Below, in pieces: positions 1 to 5,664 of a DNA stretch of 5,848 bases. The stretch is from Burkholderiaceae bacterium (GTDB lineage: Bacteria; Pseudomonadota; Gammaproteobacteria; Burkholderiales; Burkholderiaceae_C). Made by a program: the position numbers and the translations under genes. The stretch covers positions 1 to 5,848 of the forward strand of contig JALQVQ010000099.1 in assembly GCA_023260315.1 (NCBI GenBank), given 5' to 3'. The notes beneath the pieces were generated by a model. That model searched no databases. It was not told the DNA's origin and saw only the letters and a list, made by a program, of their open reading frames with translations. Position 1 is the stretch's first letter. Each line of letters begins with the position of its first letter.

Positions 1-1
1 A

Positions 2-8
2 AAGGAAG
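2..8 (+). promoter_or_regulatory. Ribosome binding site of the small membrane protein
   Basis: AAGGAAG lies 8 bases before the ATG at 17 and is a good Shine-Dalgarno match. It is the main evidence that the short reading frame after it is translated. A TGA at 15-17 overlaps the ATG as TGATG, so an upstream gene could end here and be coupled. The window starts too late to show whether that frame is open. Confidence 0.5.
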
Positions 9-16
9 CCTGACTG

Positions 17-253
17 ATGAAAAATATCTACAAAGGGTTGGCAGGCGCTGCTCTGATCCTCATCGTTGCGGCAGTCACAAAAAGCATGGGCGTTAGCTCG
101 AACATATCGTTCAGCATCGTCACCGCCATTTCAGGCTTTGCCGCGCTGTGGATCTCTCACGGCGCGAAGGGAAGAGGCAATCGGTGCGCGCAAACCCAAA
201 TAAAGAATAAAAACAAGGGGCTTCTGCCCGAGGCCCTCGTTCCTAATCGGTAA
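17..253 (+). CDS. Small two-helix membrane protein of unknown function
   Basis: I do not recognise this 78-residue protein. It has a short basic N-terminus (MKNIYK), a first hydrophobic stretch at about residues 7-22, a second at about 28-48 (SFSIVTAISGFAALWI), and a polar, strongly basic tail from residue 49 rich in Lys, Arg, Asn and Gln. This fits a small inner-membrane hairpin protein. The ATG has a good ribosome binding site (AAGGAAG). The stop is followed 9 bases later by the murJ GTG, so the two genes are probably cotranscribed and may be translationally coupled. The low-complexity, AT-richer tail (residues 56-68) differs from the GC-rich murJ. It may be a relaxed or extended C-terminus, or a sign that the true frame ends or shifts earlier. 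In many Burkholderiales, to my recollection, rpsT lies upstream of murJ in the opposite direction; I see no rpsT here. A functional link to MurJ is only inferred from position. A spurious frame cannot be excluded. Confidence 0.55.
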   Translation: MKNIYKGLAGAALILIVAAVTKSMGVSSNISFSIVTAISGFAALWISHGAKGRGNRCAQTQIKNKNKGLLPEALVPNR

Positions 254-262
254 ACTGCGGGT

Positions 263-1879
263 GTGAACTTATTCAAAGCCGCCTCCCTCATATCACTCAT
301 GACTTTGGCCTCCCGCATCACGGGGCTGGTGCGCGAGTTATTGGTGGCGGCTTTTTTCGGGGCGAGCGCAACGACAGACGCATTCAATGTGGCTTTCCGC
401 TTACCCAATTTGCTCCGCCGCCTGTTCGCAGAAGGGGCGTTTAGCCAGGCTTTTGTGCCCGTTCTCGCCGCGACCAGGGAAACCGAGGGCATCGAAGCGA
501 CGCGTGTTTTGGTCAGCCGGATCGCCACTGTGCTGGTGTGGGCCCTGCTCGTGACATGTTTGCTGGGCGTGGTCGGTGCGCCTTGGTTGGTTTGGCTGAT
601 CGCCAGTGGCTTGAAACAGACCCCCGCAGGTTATGACACGGCGGTCTTGTTGACGCGTTGGATGTTTCCGTACATCGGTTTTATGTCGTTGGTGGCCCTG
701 GCTGCGGGTATCCTAAATACATGGAAGCGTTTCCTGATTCCGGCGGCAACCCCCGTTTTGTTAAACTTCTCCATGATCGTGGCCGCCGCTCTCGGGGCCC
801 CATGGCTCGCGAGGCACGGAATTGAGCCGATTTATGCCCTTGCCGCTGGTGTGATGGTGGGAGGTATGCTTCAACTGGGCATTCAGATCCCCGCCCTGCG
901 CCGCTTGGGTATCTTTCCGAACATTGGTCTCAACTTGGCAGCATTCCGTGAGGCTTGGTATGACCCGGGCACACGCCGTGTCCTCAAGCTCATGGCGCCC
1001 GCGTTGTTTGGTGTGAGCGTGGCACAGATATCCTTGCTGATAAATACCCAAATCGCCTCGTACTTGACGCCCGGCAGCGTCAGTTGGTTAACGTATGCCG
1101 ATCGCCTGATGGAATTCCCGACGGCCCTTTTGGGGGTGGCGTTGGGGGTCGTTCTGTTGCCCCAACTCTCTAGCGCCAAGGCGCAGGGTGACTTGGATGC
1201 CTACAGCGCGTTGCTCAATTGGGGCTTGCGTTTGGTGGTTGTGCTAGCCGTGCCGTGTGCCGTGGCGCTGTTAATCATCGCGGAGCCACTGGTCGCGACG
1301 CTTTACAACTACGGTCGGTTCACCGCAGCGGACGTTCAGCAGACCAGCATCGCACTGGCGGGTTACGGCGTCGGGCTGGTCGGTTTGGTCGCGATTAAGA
1401 TTTTGGCGCCTGGGTACTACGCCAATCAGGACACAAAAACCCCGGTCAAGATCGCTGTGGTTGTTTTGGTCATCACACAGTTGTTAAATCTTATTTTTGT
1501 CCCTCACCTCGCGCATGCTGGATTGGCATTGGCCATTGGCTTGGGCGCCATGATCAACGCCACATGGTTGTGGCGTGGTTTACGCCGCCGACAGGTCCTC
1601 CGGCACGGCGAGGGCTGGGCGGCGCTGCTGATACGGGTTTCGATTGCCAGTGCGGGATTGGGTGGATGGTTGGCGTGGGGTGCACAGGCGTTCAATTGGT
1701 CTGCGCCTGAGGTGGACTGGTTGCTGCGCCTTGGGGCGCTGGCGGGCTTGTGCTTTGTGGGTGCTTTGGTTTATCTTGGGTCGCTTGCTGTGATGGGGTT
1801 CCCCCTGCGTGAGCTGATGCAACGCACAGCGGTGGTATCGGCGCTGGATGCCGTGCCCCCAGCAAAAAAGGAGCGCTAG
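263..1879 (+). CDS. murJ: Lipid II flippase MurJ (MviN family)
   Basis: MurJ moves undecaprenyl-linked lipid II from the cytoplasmic to the periplasmic face of the inner membrane for peptidoglycan assembly. The protein has 538 residues (E. coli MurJ about 511) and is hydrophobic throughout, consistent with the family's 14 helices in the MOP exporter fold. Residues important in E. coli MurJ are present: R18, R24, D39 and R52 at the same positions, Arg replacing Lys at 46, and R281 and E284 in the YADRLMEFP motif, which match E. coli R270 and E273. The block LPNLLRRLFAEGAFSQAFVP at 48-67 is a family signature. The GTG start gives the N-terminus MNLFKAASLISLMTLASR, which matches the family, so it is preferred to the ATG at 299. 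There is no strong Shine-Dalgarno sequence (only GCGG just upstream), so translation may depend on the small ORF ending 9 bases before. The 3' end carries the ribosome binding site of the next gene. The C-terminal tail (about 520-538) is polar and looks variable. Confidence 0.97.
   Translation: MNLFKAASLISLMTLASRITGLVRELLVAAFFGASATTDAFNVAFRLPNLLRRLFAEGAFSQAFVPVLAATRETEGIEATRVLVSRIATVLVWALLVTCLLGVVGAPWLVWLIASGLKQTPAGYDTAVLLTRWMFPYIGFMSLVALAAGILNTWKRFLIPAATPVLLNFSMIVAAALGAPWLARHGIEPIYALAAGVMVGGMLQLGIQIPALRRLGIFPNIGLNLAAFREAWYDPGTRRVLKLMAPALFGVSVAQISLLINTQIASYLTPGSVSWLTYADRLMEFPTALLGVALGVVLLPQLSSAKAQGDLDAYSALLNWGLRLVVVLAVPCAVALLIIAEPLVATLYNYGRFTAADVQQTSIALAGYGVGLVGLVAIKILAPGYYANQDTKTPVKIAVVVLVITQLLNLIFVPHLAHAGLALAIGLGAMINATWLWRGLRRRQVLRHGEGWAALLIRVSIASAGLGGWLAWGAQAFNWSAPEVDWLLRLGALAGLCFVGALVYLGSLAVMGFPLRELMQRTAVVSALDAVPPAKKER
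1868..1873 (+). promoter_or_regulatory. Ribosome binding site of the SirB1-family gene
   Basis: AAGGAG, inside the last codons of murJ, lies 7 bases before the ATG at 1881. It decides the start of the downstream gene: the earlier in-frame ATG at 1848 lies upstream of it, inside murJ. One base separates the murJ TAG (1877-1879) from the ATG, which suggests coupled translation. Confidence 0.8.
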
Positions 1880-1880
1880 C

Positions 1881-2717
1881 ATGTGGACACCCAAACCGTC
1901 CTCCACATTGGAGTATTTCGCGATGTTGGTTGCCGATCCAACGGACATTCCGCTGCTGGAGGCCGCTGCGAGCTTGGCTCATGACGAGTACCCCGACCTG
2001 TCCAACCAAGCGGTTCCCAATGCGATGGATCAGTTGATCGGGCGGTTACATCGGCGCTTGCCGGCCGATGCGTCGCCCATGGCGCGAGTTCGCGCGTTGA
2101 ACCACTTTTTCTTCAAAGATTTGGCCTTTCGCGGCAACCTGAACAACTACTACGACCCCGATAACAGCTATATCCACCTGGTGCTGTCGACGCGCATGGG
2201 CATTCCTATTTCCTTGGCGATCGTTTGGCTCGAGTTGGCCGAAAGCCTTGACTTAACCGCGCATGGGGTGTCTTTTCCGGGTCACTTTCTATGCAAGGTT
2301 AGTTTGTCCGAGGGGCAGGTGATTCTGGATCCGTTCACGGGTGAAAGCCTGAGCCGCGAAGATGTCTCGGAGCGTTTACACCCTTTTAAACGAGCCCACG
2401 GTTTGCCACCAGACGAGGAGGCGCCGCTGGATCTGTTTTTGCAGCCTGCCAGCGCCGGGGATATTCTTTTCCGGATGTTGTTAAACCTACGGGAGATTCA
2501 TCGCTCGCACGATGACGCCATGCGCGAGTTACCGATCCATGAGCGATTGGTTATTTTGCGGCCCGATGCCTGGGCGTTACGCCGAGATCGTGGGCTGTGC
2601 GCGGCCCGCTTAGGTGATAAGCGCACCGCGGCTCGCGACCTTGAGGGCTACCTACAGCACGTGCAGGATGCGCCCGACCGCGCGCAGGTGAGCGCCGCGC
2701 TGAGTCAGTTGATTTAG
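1881..2717 (+). CDS. SirB1/YchA-family transglutaminase-like protein
   Basis: This 278-residue soluble protein belongs to the SirB1 family (E. coli YchA), with a transglutaminase-like core and a helical, TPR-like C-terminus. The biochemical role of the family is not established. The core runs from about residue 35 to 165. Visible signatures are [12 protein letters not shown] at 75-86, [20 protein letters not shown] at 95-114, [11 protein letters not shown] at 129-139 and LDPF at 149-152. His135 and Asp150 sit where the transglutaminase His and Asp are expected, but the nucleophilic Cys position falls in the GIPISL segment, which has no Cys; Cys138 is probably not equivalent. The protein may therefore be non-catalytic (inference). 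Residues from about 190 to 278 form amphipathic helices with TPR-like character ([18 protein letters not shown]). The start at 1881 is chosen for its strong ribosome binding site. The gene directly follows murJ and probably shares its transcript. Its stop overlaps the convergent purM stop by 4 bases. The symbol sirB1 is used loosely for this family, so I leave it out. Confidence 0.9.
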   Translation: MWTPKPSSTLEYFAMLVADPTDIPLLEAAASLAHDEYPDLSNQAVPNAMDQLIGRLHRRLPADASPMARVRALNHFFFKDLAFRGNLNNYYDPDNSYIHLVLSTRMGIPISLAIVWLELAESLDLTAHGVSFPGHFLCKVSLSEGQVILDPFTGESLSREDVSERLHPFKRAHGLPPDEEAPLDLFLQPASAGDILFRMLLNLREIHRSHDDAMRELPIHERLVILRPDAWALRRDRGLCAARLGDKRTAARDLEGYLQHVQDAPDRAQVSAALSQLI

Positions 2718-3748
2718 ACCTCAACCACGACTGCAGCGGAGCGGTCGGTGCTGACCACTTCACCGATGCGATAAGCCGTCTCGCCCATCGCATTGAAGGC
2801 GTCTTGAACGGCCTGGGCGGCATCACGTGGAACGATGGCGACCATGCCAATACCGTTGTTAAAGGTGCGGTTCATTTCAACCTCATCGATTCCCGCCGTT
2901 TGCTGTAACCAGGCGAAGAGCTCCGTTTGTGGCCACGCTGAGCGTTGCAAATTAACGCCCAGTCCGGCGGGTAATACGCGGGGAATGTTCTCGGTCAGAC
3001 CGCCACCGGTGATGTGTGCCAGCGCCTTGATCGGATGGGTTTTGAGGGCCGCCAATACCGATTTCACATACAAGCGAGTGGGCGCCATTAGCGCGGTTTT
3101 AAATGGCTGGCCATCGAGGGTGGTGGGGCATTGGTCACCCGCGCGTTTGATGCACTGACGCACCAAGGAAAAGCCATTTGAGTGGACACCATTGGAGGCA
3201 AGACCAATCACCACGTCCCCCGCCTGAACATTTTCACCGCTGAGGATTTTTGACTTTTCAACGACGCCGACGGCGAAGCCCGCCAGATCGTATTCGCCGT
3301 CTGGGTACATACCGGGCATTTCTGCGGTTTCGCCACCAATCAGCGCACAGCCACTGGCCTCGCAGCCCTCGGCAATGCCCTTGACAACGGTGGCCGCCGT
3401 CTCCACATCCAATTTGCCGCAGGCAAAGTAATCCAAAAAGAAGAGAGGCTCAGCACCCTGCACCAAAATATCGTTGACGCTCATGCCCACCAAGTCAATG
3501 CCAACGGTATCGTGCATTTGCCATTCAAACGCGAGCTTGAGTTTGGTACCCACACCATCGGTACCGCTCACCAAGACAGGTTCTTTGTAGTGCTTCGGTA
3601 CTTCAAACATTGCACCGAAGCCGCCGATGCCAGCCATGACGCCCGCGCGCATGGTCTTCTTCGCGAGCGGTTTGATGCGCTCGACCAATGCGTCGCCTGC
3701 TTCAATATCAACACCTGCGGATTTGTAGGTCAAGGGTGTTTGGCTCAT
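2714..3748 (-). CDS. purM: Phosphoribosylformylglycinamidine cyclo-ligase (AIR synthetase) PurM
   Basis: PurM performs the fifth step of de novo purine synthesis in the cytosol: ATP-dependent ring closure of formylglycinamidine ribonucleotide (FGAM) to aminoimidazole ribonucleotide (AIR). The protein has 344 residues (E. coli 345) and is collinear with the family. Motifs seen are the N-terminal [11 protein letters not shown] at 8-18, the glycine-rich [10 protein letters not shown] at 42-51, [13 protein letters not shown] at 61-73, [20 protein letters not shown] at 83-102, [11 protein letters not shown] at 138-148, [13 protein letters not shown] at 185-197, [16 protein letters not shown] at 245-260 and FNNGIGM at 296-302. 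These cover both halves of the PurM/PurL fold, including the ATP- and substrate-binding loops, so the enzyme should be active. The start matches the family N-terminus, although I see no clear Shine-Dalgarno sequence before it. The gene stands alone on the minus strand, between a convergent SirB1-family gene and a divergent permease operon. Confidence 0.98.
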   Translation of the reverse strand: MSQTPLTYKSAGVDIEAGDALVERIKPLAKKTMRAGVMAGIGGFGAMFEVPKHYKEPVLVSGTDGVGTKLKLAFEWQMHDTVGIDLVGMSVNDILVQGAEPLFFLDYFACGKLDVETAATVVKGIAEGCEASGCALIGGETAEMPGMYPDGEYDLAGFAVGVVEKSKILSGENVQAGDVVIGLASNGVHSNGFSLVRQCIKRAGDQCPTTLDGQPFKTALMAPTRLYVKSVLAALKTHPIKALAHITGGGLTENIPRVLPAGLGVNLQRSAWPQTELFAWLQQTAGIDEVEMNRTFNNGIGMVAIVPRDAAQAVQDAFNAMGETAYRIGEVVSTDRSAAVVVEV

Positions 3749-3783
3749 GGTATTTCGTGGTGGTTAGCTTGTGGGGCTGTGCG

Positions 3784-3791
3784 TCTATAGA
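3784..3791. promoter_or_regulatory. Candidate bidirectional -10 element between purM and the permease operon
   Basis: TCTATAGA is a perfect 8-base palindrome, so TATAGA, a fair match to the sigma-70 -10 consensus TATAAT, reads on both strands. Rightward it would place a start near 3798, about 70 bases before the permease ATG. Leftward it would give a start near 3777, about 30 bases before the purM ATG. No good -35 box is seen at the usual spacing on either strand (TTAGCT at 3764-3769 is the nearest for the rightward direction). The divergent region must hold promoters for both units, but this exact assignment is a guess from sequence. Confidence 0.35.
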
Positions 3792-3804
3792 ATCGGGGCA
3801 TTGC

Positions 3805-3850
3805 CGCCTCACAGCGCTTGCCCGATACGAGCCAACTATTGTATGAGGCG
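3805..3850. repeat. 7-bp inverted repeat in the permease leader
   Basis: CGCCTCA at 3805-3811 and TGAGGCG at 3844-3850 are perfect inverted copies separated by 32 bases. The right arm ends one base before the ribosome binding site at 3852-3856. In RNA it could form a stem next to the ribosome binding site. In DNA it could be a pair of half-sites, although the spacing is long. A 7-bp match at this distance could also be chance. Confidence 0.3.
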
Positions 3851-3851
3851 C

Positions 3852-3856
3852 GGGAG
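3852..3856 (+). promoter_or_regulatory. Ribosome binding site of the AI-2E-family permease
   Basis: GGGAG lies 9 bases before the ATG at 3866 and supports that start over an in-frame TTG at 3818, which has no convincing ribosome binding site and would add 16 polar residues ahead of the hydrophobic N-terminus. Confidence 0.55.
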
Positions 3857-3865
3857 CCCAACTGT

Positions 3866-4945
3866 ATGCAGATTCAAAGCAAGTTCAACCAAGTCTTAAC
3901 CGTCCTCGCCGCTGTTGCCGTGACGGGCTGGCTGCTATTGAGCTTGGCGCCCGTTCTGACCCCATTCATTTTTGCGGCTTTATTGGCCTATGCCTTATCC
4001 CCATTGGTTGATCGTTTGGCGCGTTATCGCCTGCCACGGTGGTTGGGTGCGGCACTCGCAATGGGGCTTGTCATGCTGGTGGCGCTCGCCTTGCTGGTGT
4101 TGGTTGTGCCAGTCGTTACCAAGCAGATTCCGCTGATACGCGATCAAATCCCAGCGTTGCTCAGCCATCTCAATACATGGACCCAGCCACTGTTGACCAA
4201 ATGGGGTCTGAACTTGCAGGTCGATGTTGCACAAATCAGGCAAACCCTCTACCAAGTTTTGAGCAACCATGACACCGACCTGCTGCGTGCGTTATTGGAC
4301 TCGCTGCGCATGGGCGGTAGCTCGTTTTTAGCGATTTTGGGTCACGGTGTTTTGATGCCCATCGTCGCGTTTTATCTGTTGCTGGATTACCCCCGTCTGG
4401 TCAGCCGTCTGTTCGCCTTGGTACCACGCCGTTGGACGGATGTGACCCATGCGTTTGTTAACGATGTCAATGGCGTTTTGGGCCACTACCTCCGTGGTCA
4501 ATTGCTGGTGATGCTGGTGCTTATCGTCTTCTACGTCACGGCGTTGGCAGCCCTGGGCCTTGACTTGGCGTTTCCGATTGGTTTCTTTACCGGTTTCTTT
4601 GTCTTTGTTCCTTACCTGGGCTTTGGTTTTGGGCTTGTGATGGGGTTGCTTGCGGCGGCGCTCGAGTTCCAGTCGGCAGTCGGTATCTTGGCTGTTTTGG
4701 GCGTTTTCGTCGCTGGACAGGTCATCGAGGGCTTCTGGCTCACACCTAAATTACTGGGGGAGCGCATTGGCCTCAGTCCCATCGCCGTCATTTTTGCATT
4801 GATGGCGTTCGCCCAACTGCTGGGATTTGTGGGTGTTCTGATTGCGTTGCCGGCATCGGCTGTTTTGGTGGTGGCGGTGCGGCGCTTGCGCGGCGCTTAC
4901 CAAGCCAGCGCCTTCTATCTGAAGCAAAAGGAAGACGCGCAGTGA
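3866..4945 (+). CDS. AI-2E-family (PerM/YdgG-like) membrane transporter
   Basis: This is a 359-residue polytopic inner-membrane protein of the family named after E. coli TqsA (YdgG), which affects autoinducer-2 export. Members also include PerM and sodium/proton-antiporter-like proteins, so the substrate here is unknown and AI-2 should not be assumed. Hydrophobic segments lie at about residues 11-27, 31-48, 61-84, 155-174, 213-232, 235-265, 270-288 and 304-337, with a soluble loop at about 85-150 between the N- and C-terminal membrane blocks, as usual in the family. Conserved features include HYLRGQLLVM at 207-216, FVPYLG at 247-252, and the C-terminal signature WLTPKLLGERIGLSPIAVIF at 291-310 followed by AFAQLLGFVGVLIALPASA. 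The ATG at 3866 has a ribosome binding site and gives a normal N-terminus. The stop overlaps the hda start (TGATG), and it heads a probable operon with hda and a HAD gene. I see nothing that ties its function to replication control. Confidence 0.92.
   Translation: MQIQSKFNQVLTVLAAVAVTGWLLLSLAPVLTPFIFAALLAYALSPLVDRLARYRLPRWLGAALAMGLVMLVALALLVLVVPVVTKQIPLIRDQIPALLSHLNTWTQPLLTKWGLNLQVDVAQIRQTLYQVLSNHDTDLLRALLDSLRMGGSSFLAILGHGVLMPIVAFYLLLDYPRLVSRLFALVPRRWTDVTHAFVNDVNGVLGHYLRGQLLVMLVLIVFYVTALAALGLDLAFPIGFFTGFFVFVPYLGFGFGLVMGLLAAALEFQSAVGILAVLGVFVAGQVIEGFWLTPKLLGERIGLSPIAVIFALMAFAQLLGFVGVLIALPASAVLVVAVRRLRGAYQASAFYLKQKEDAQ
4926..4935 (+). promoter_or_regulatory. Ribosome binding site of hda
   Basis: AAAAGGAAGA inside the end of the permease gene lies 9 bases before the ATG at 4945. 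That ATG shares one base with the permease TGA (TGATG at 4943-4947), a typical arrangement for translational coupling. The GTG at 4942 is 3 bases upstream and could also be used, adding one residue. Confidence 0.6.
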
Positions 4946-5631
4946 TGAGGCAGATGGCGCTTGACATTGGTTTGGCCCCCCAGCCAAGTCTGGACAATTT
5001 CGAGGCGAGTGGCAACGAACCCGCCTTCCGGCATCTGCAACTATGGACGCGGGGTGACCGACCCAACCCGGTGCCCACCTACCTGTGGGGTGACTCAGGC
5101 AGCGGGAAAACACACCTCCTGAATGGCGTTCGCCTGGCGGCACAGGACAACGGGTTACGGGTCGCTTGGTTTGACGCGAGCCGGTTCGATGAGCCTGATT
5201 TTGACGAGCGAGCTGACATCATCATTTTGGATGACTGCCACCTCTACACCGCCCCTCAGCAGGCAGTCGCTTTCAATTGGTTCGTGAATGCGCTGAACCC
5301 AGCTGATGGCCGTACCCGCGGGGTGTTTTCGTCTGGGATGACCCCGCCGGCTGATTTAAAGCTCCGTGATGACTTGCGCAGCCGTTTGGGGTGGGGACAT
5401 GTGTTCCAATTACACGCGCTGGATGAAAACCAGCGACGCGCCGTTTTACGGCGGGCGGCTGACGATCGCGGTGTGCTCTTGAGTGATGACGTCATTGACT
5501 TCATGCTGCGCCGCTTTTCGCGTGACCTCAGCAGCCTCATGCTTTTGCTCGCCCATTTGGATCAATACGCGTTGCGAACGCAACGCAGCGTGACGGTGCC
5601 TCTCATCAAGGCCATGCTCGAGGACGAGTAG
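4945..5631 (+). CDS. hda: DnaA regulatory inactivator Hda
   Basis: Hda is a DnaA-related AAA+ protein. Bound to the DNA-loaded beta clamp, it stimulates hydrolysis of DnaA-bound ATP (RIDA) and so prevents re-initiation of replication. The 228-residue protein is close to E. coli Hda in length (about 233) and lacks the DnaA DNA-binding domain. The N-terminal RQMALDIGL (residues 2-10) resembles the clamp-binding motif QL(S/T)LP(L/F) of Hda. Next come the LDNF segment at 16-19, Walker A GDSGSGKT at 49-56 (Lys55), Walker B IIILDD at 92-97, a sensor-1-like region around FSSGMTPPADLKL at 128-140, the DLRSRLGWG box with the arginine-finger candidate Arg147, and the sensor-2 region RRFSRDLSSLM at 189-199. 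Walker A is canonical here. The ATG at 4945 gives MRQMALD, matching betaproteobacterial Hda N-termini. A DnaA gene is excluded by length, and the lack of domain IV favours Hda over other DnaA-like proteins such as DnaC. It lies in an operon after the permease and 33 bases before a HAD gene. Confidence 0.95.
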   Translation: MRQMALDIGLAPQPSLDNFEASGNEPAFRHLQLWTRGDRPNPVPTYLWGDSGSGKTHLLNGVRLAAQDNGLRVAWFDASRFDEPDFDERADIIILDDCHLYTAPQQAVAFNWFVNALNPADGRTRGVFSSGMTPPADLKLRDDLRSRLGWGHVFQLHALDENQRRAVLRRAADDRGVLLSDDVIDFMLRRFSRDLSSLMLLLAHLDQYALRTQRSVTVPLIKAMLEDE

Positions 5632-5664
5632 GCTTTGAGCGGCGCTCGCCACAGAAAGTTAGCT

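Noticed and set aside
157..528. Minus-strand open frame of 123 codons opposite the small ORF and the start of murJ
   Set aside because: It lies antisense to a clear murJ N-terminus, has a biased basic composition typical of shadow frames, and shows no family motif.
1848..1880. Earlier ATG at 1848 as start of the SirB1-family gene
   Set aside because: It lies upstream of the strong AAGGAG site and inside murJ; the 11 extra residues (MPCPQQKRSAS) do not look like family sequence.
1580..2009. Minus-strand frames opposite the murJ/SirB1 junction
   Set aside because: Composition rich in Pro, Gln and Arg, no motif, and full overlap with well-supported genes in the other direction.
2737..2756. Short GGTC/GACC hairpin near the end of purM considered as a terminator
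   Set aside because: Only a 4-bp stem, inside the purM coding region, and without a T-tract on either strand.
3512..3790. Plus-strand open frame of 92 codons opposite the purM 5' half and the divergent gap
   Set aside because: It is antisense to the highly conserved PurM coding sequence and has no recognisable domain.
3818..3865. TTG at 3818 as start of the AI-2E-family permease
   Set aside because: Rare start codon without a good ribosome binding site; the ATG at 3866 has GGGAG and begins the family-like hydrophobic N-terminus.
5637..5647. GAGC-GGC-GCTC hairpin after hda considered as a terminator
   Set aside because: The stem is only 4 bp with a 3-base loop and no T-run follows; the HAD gene starts soon after in the same direction.
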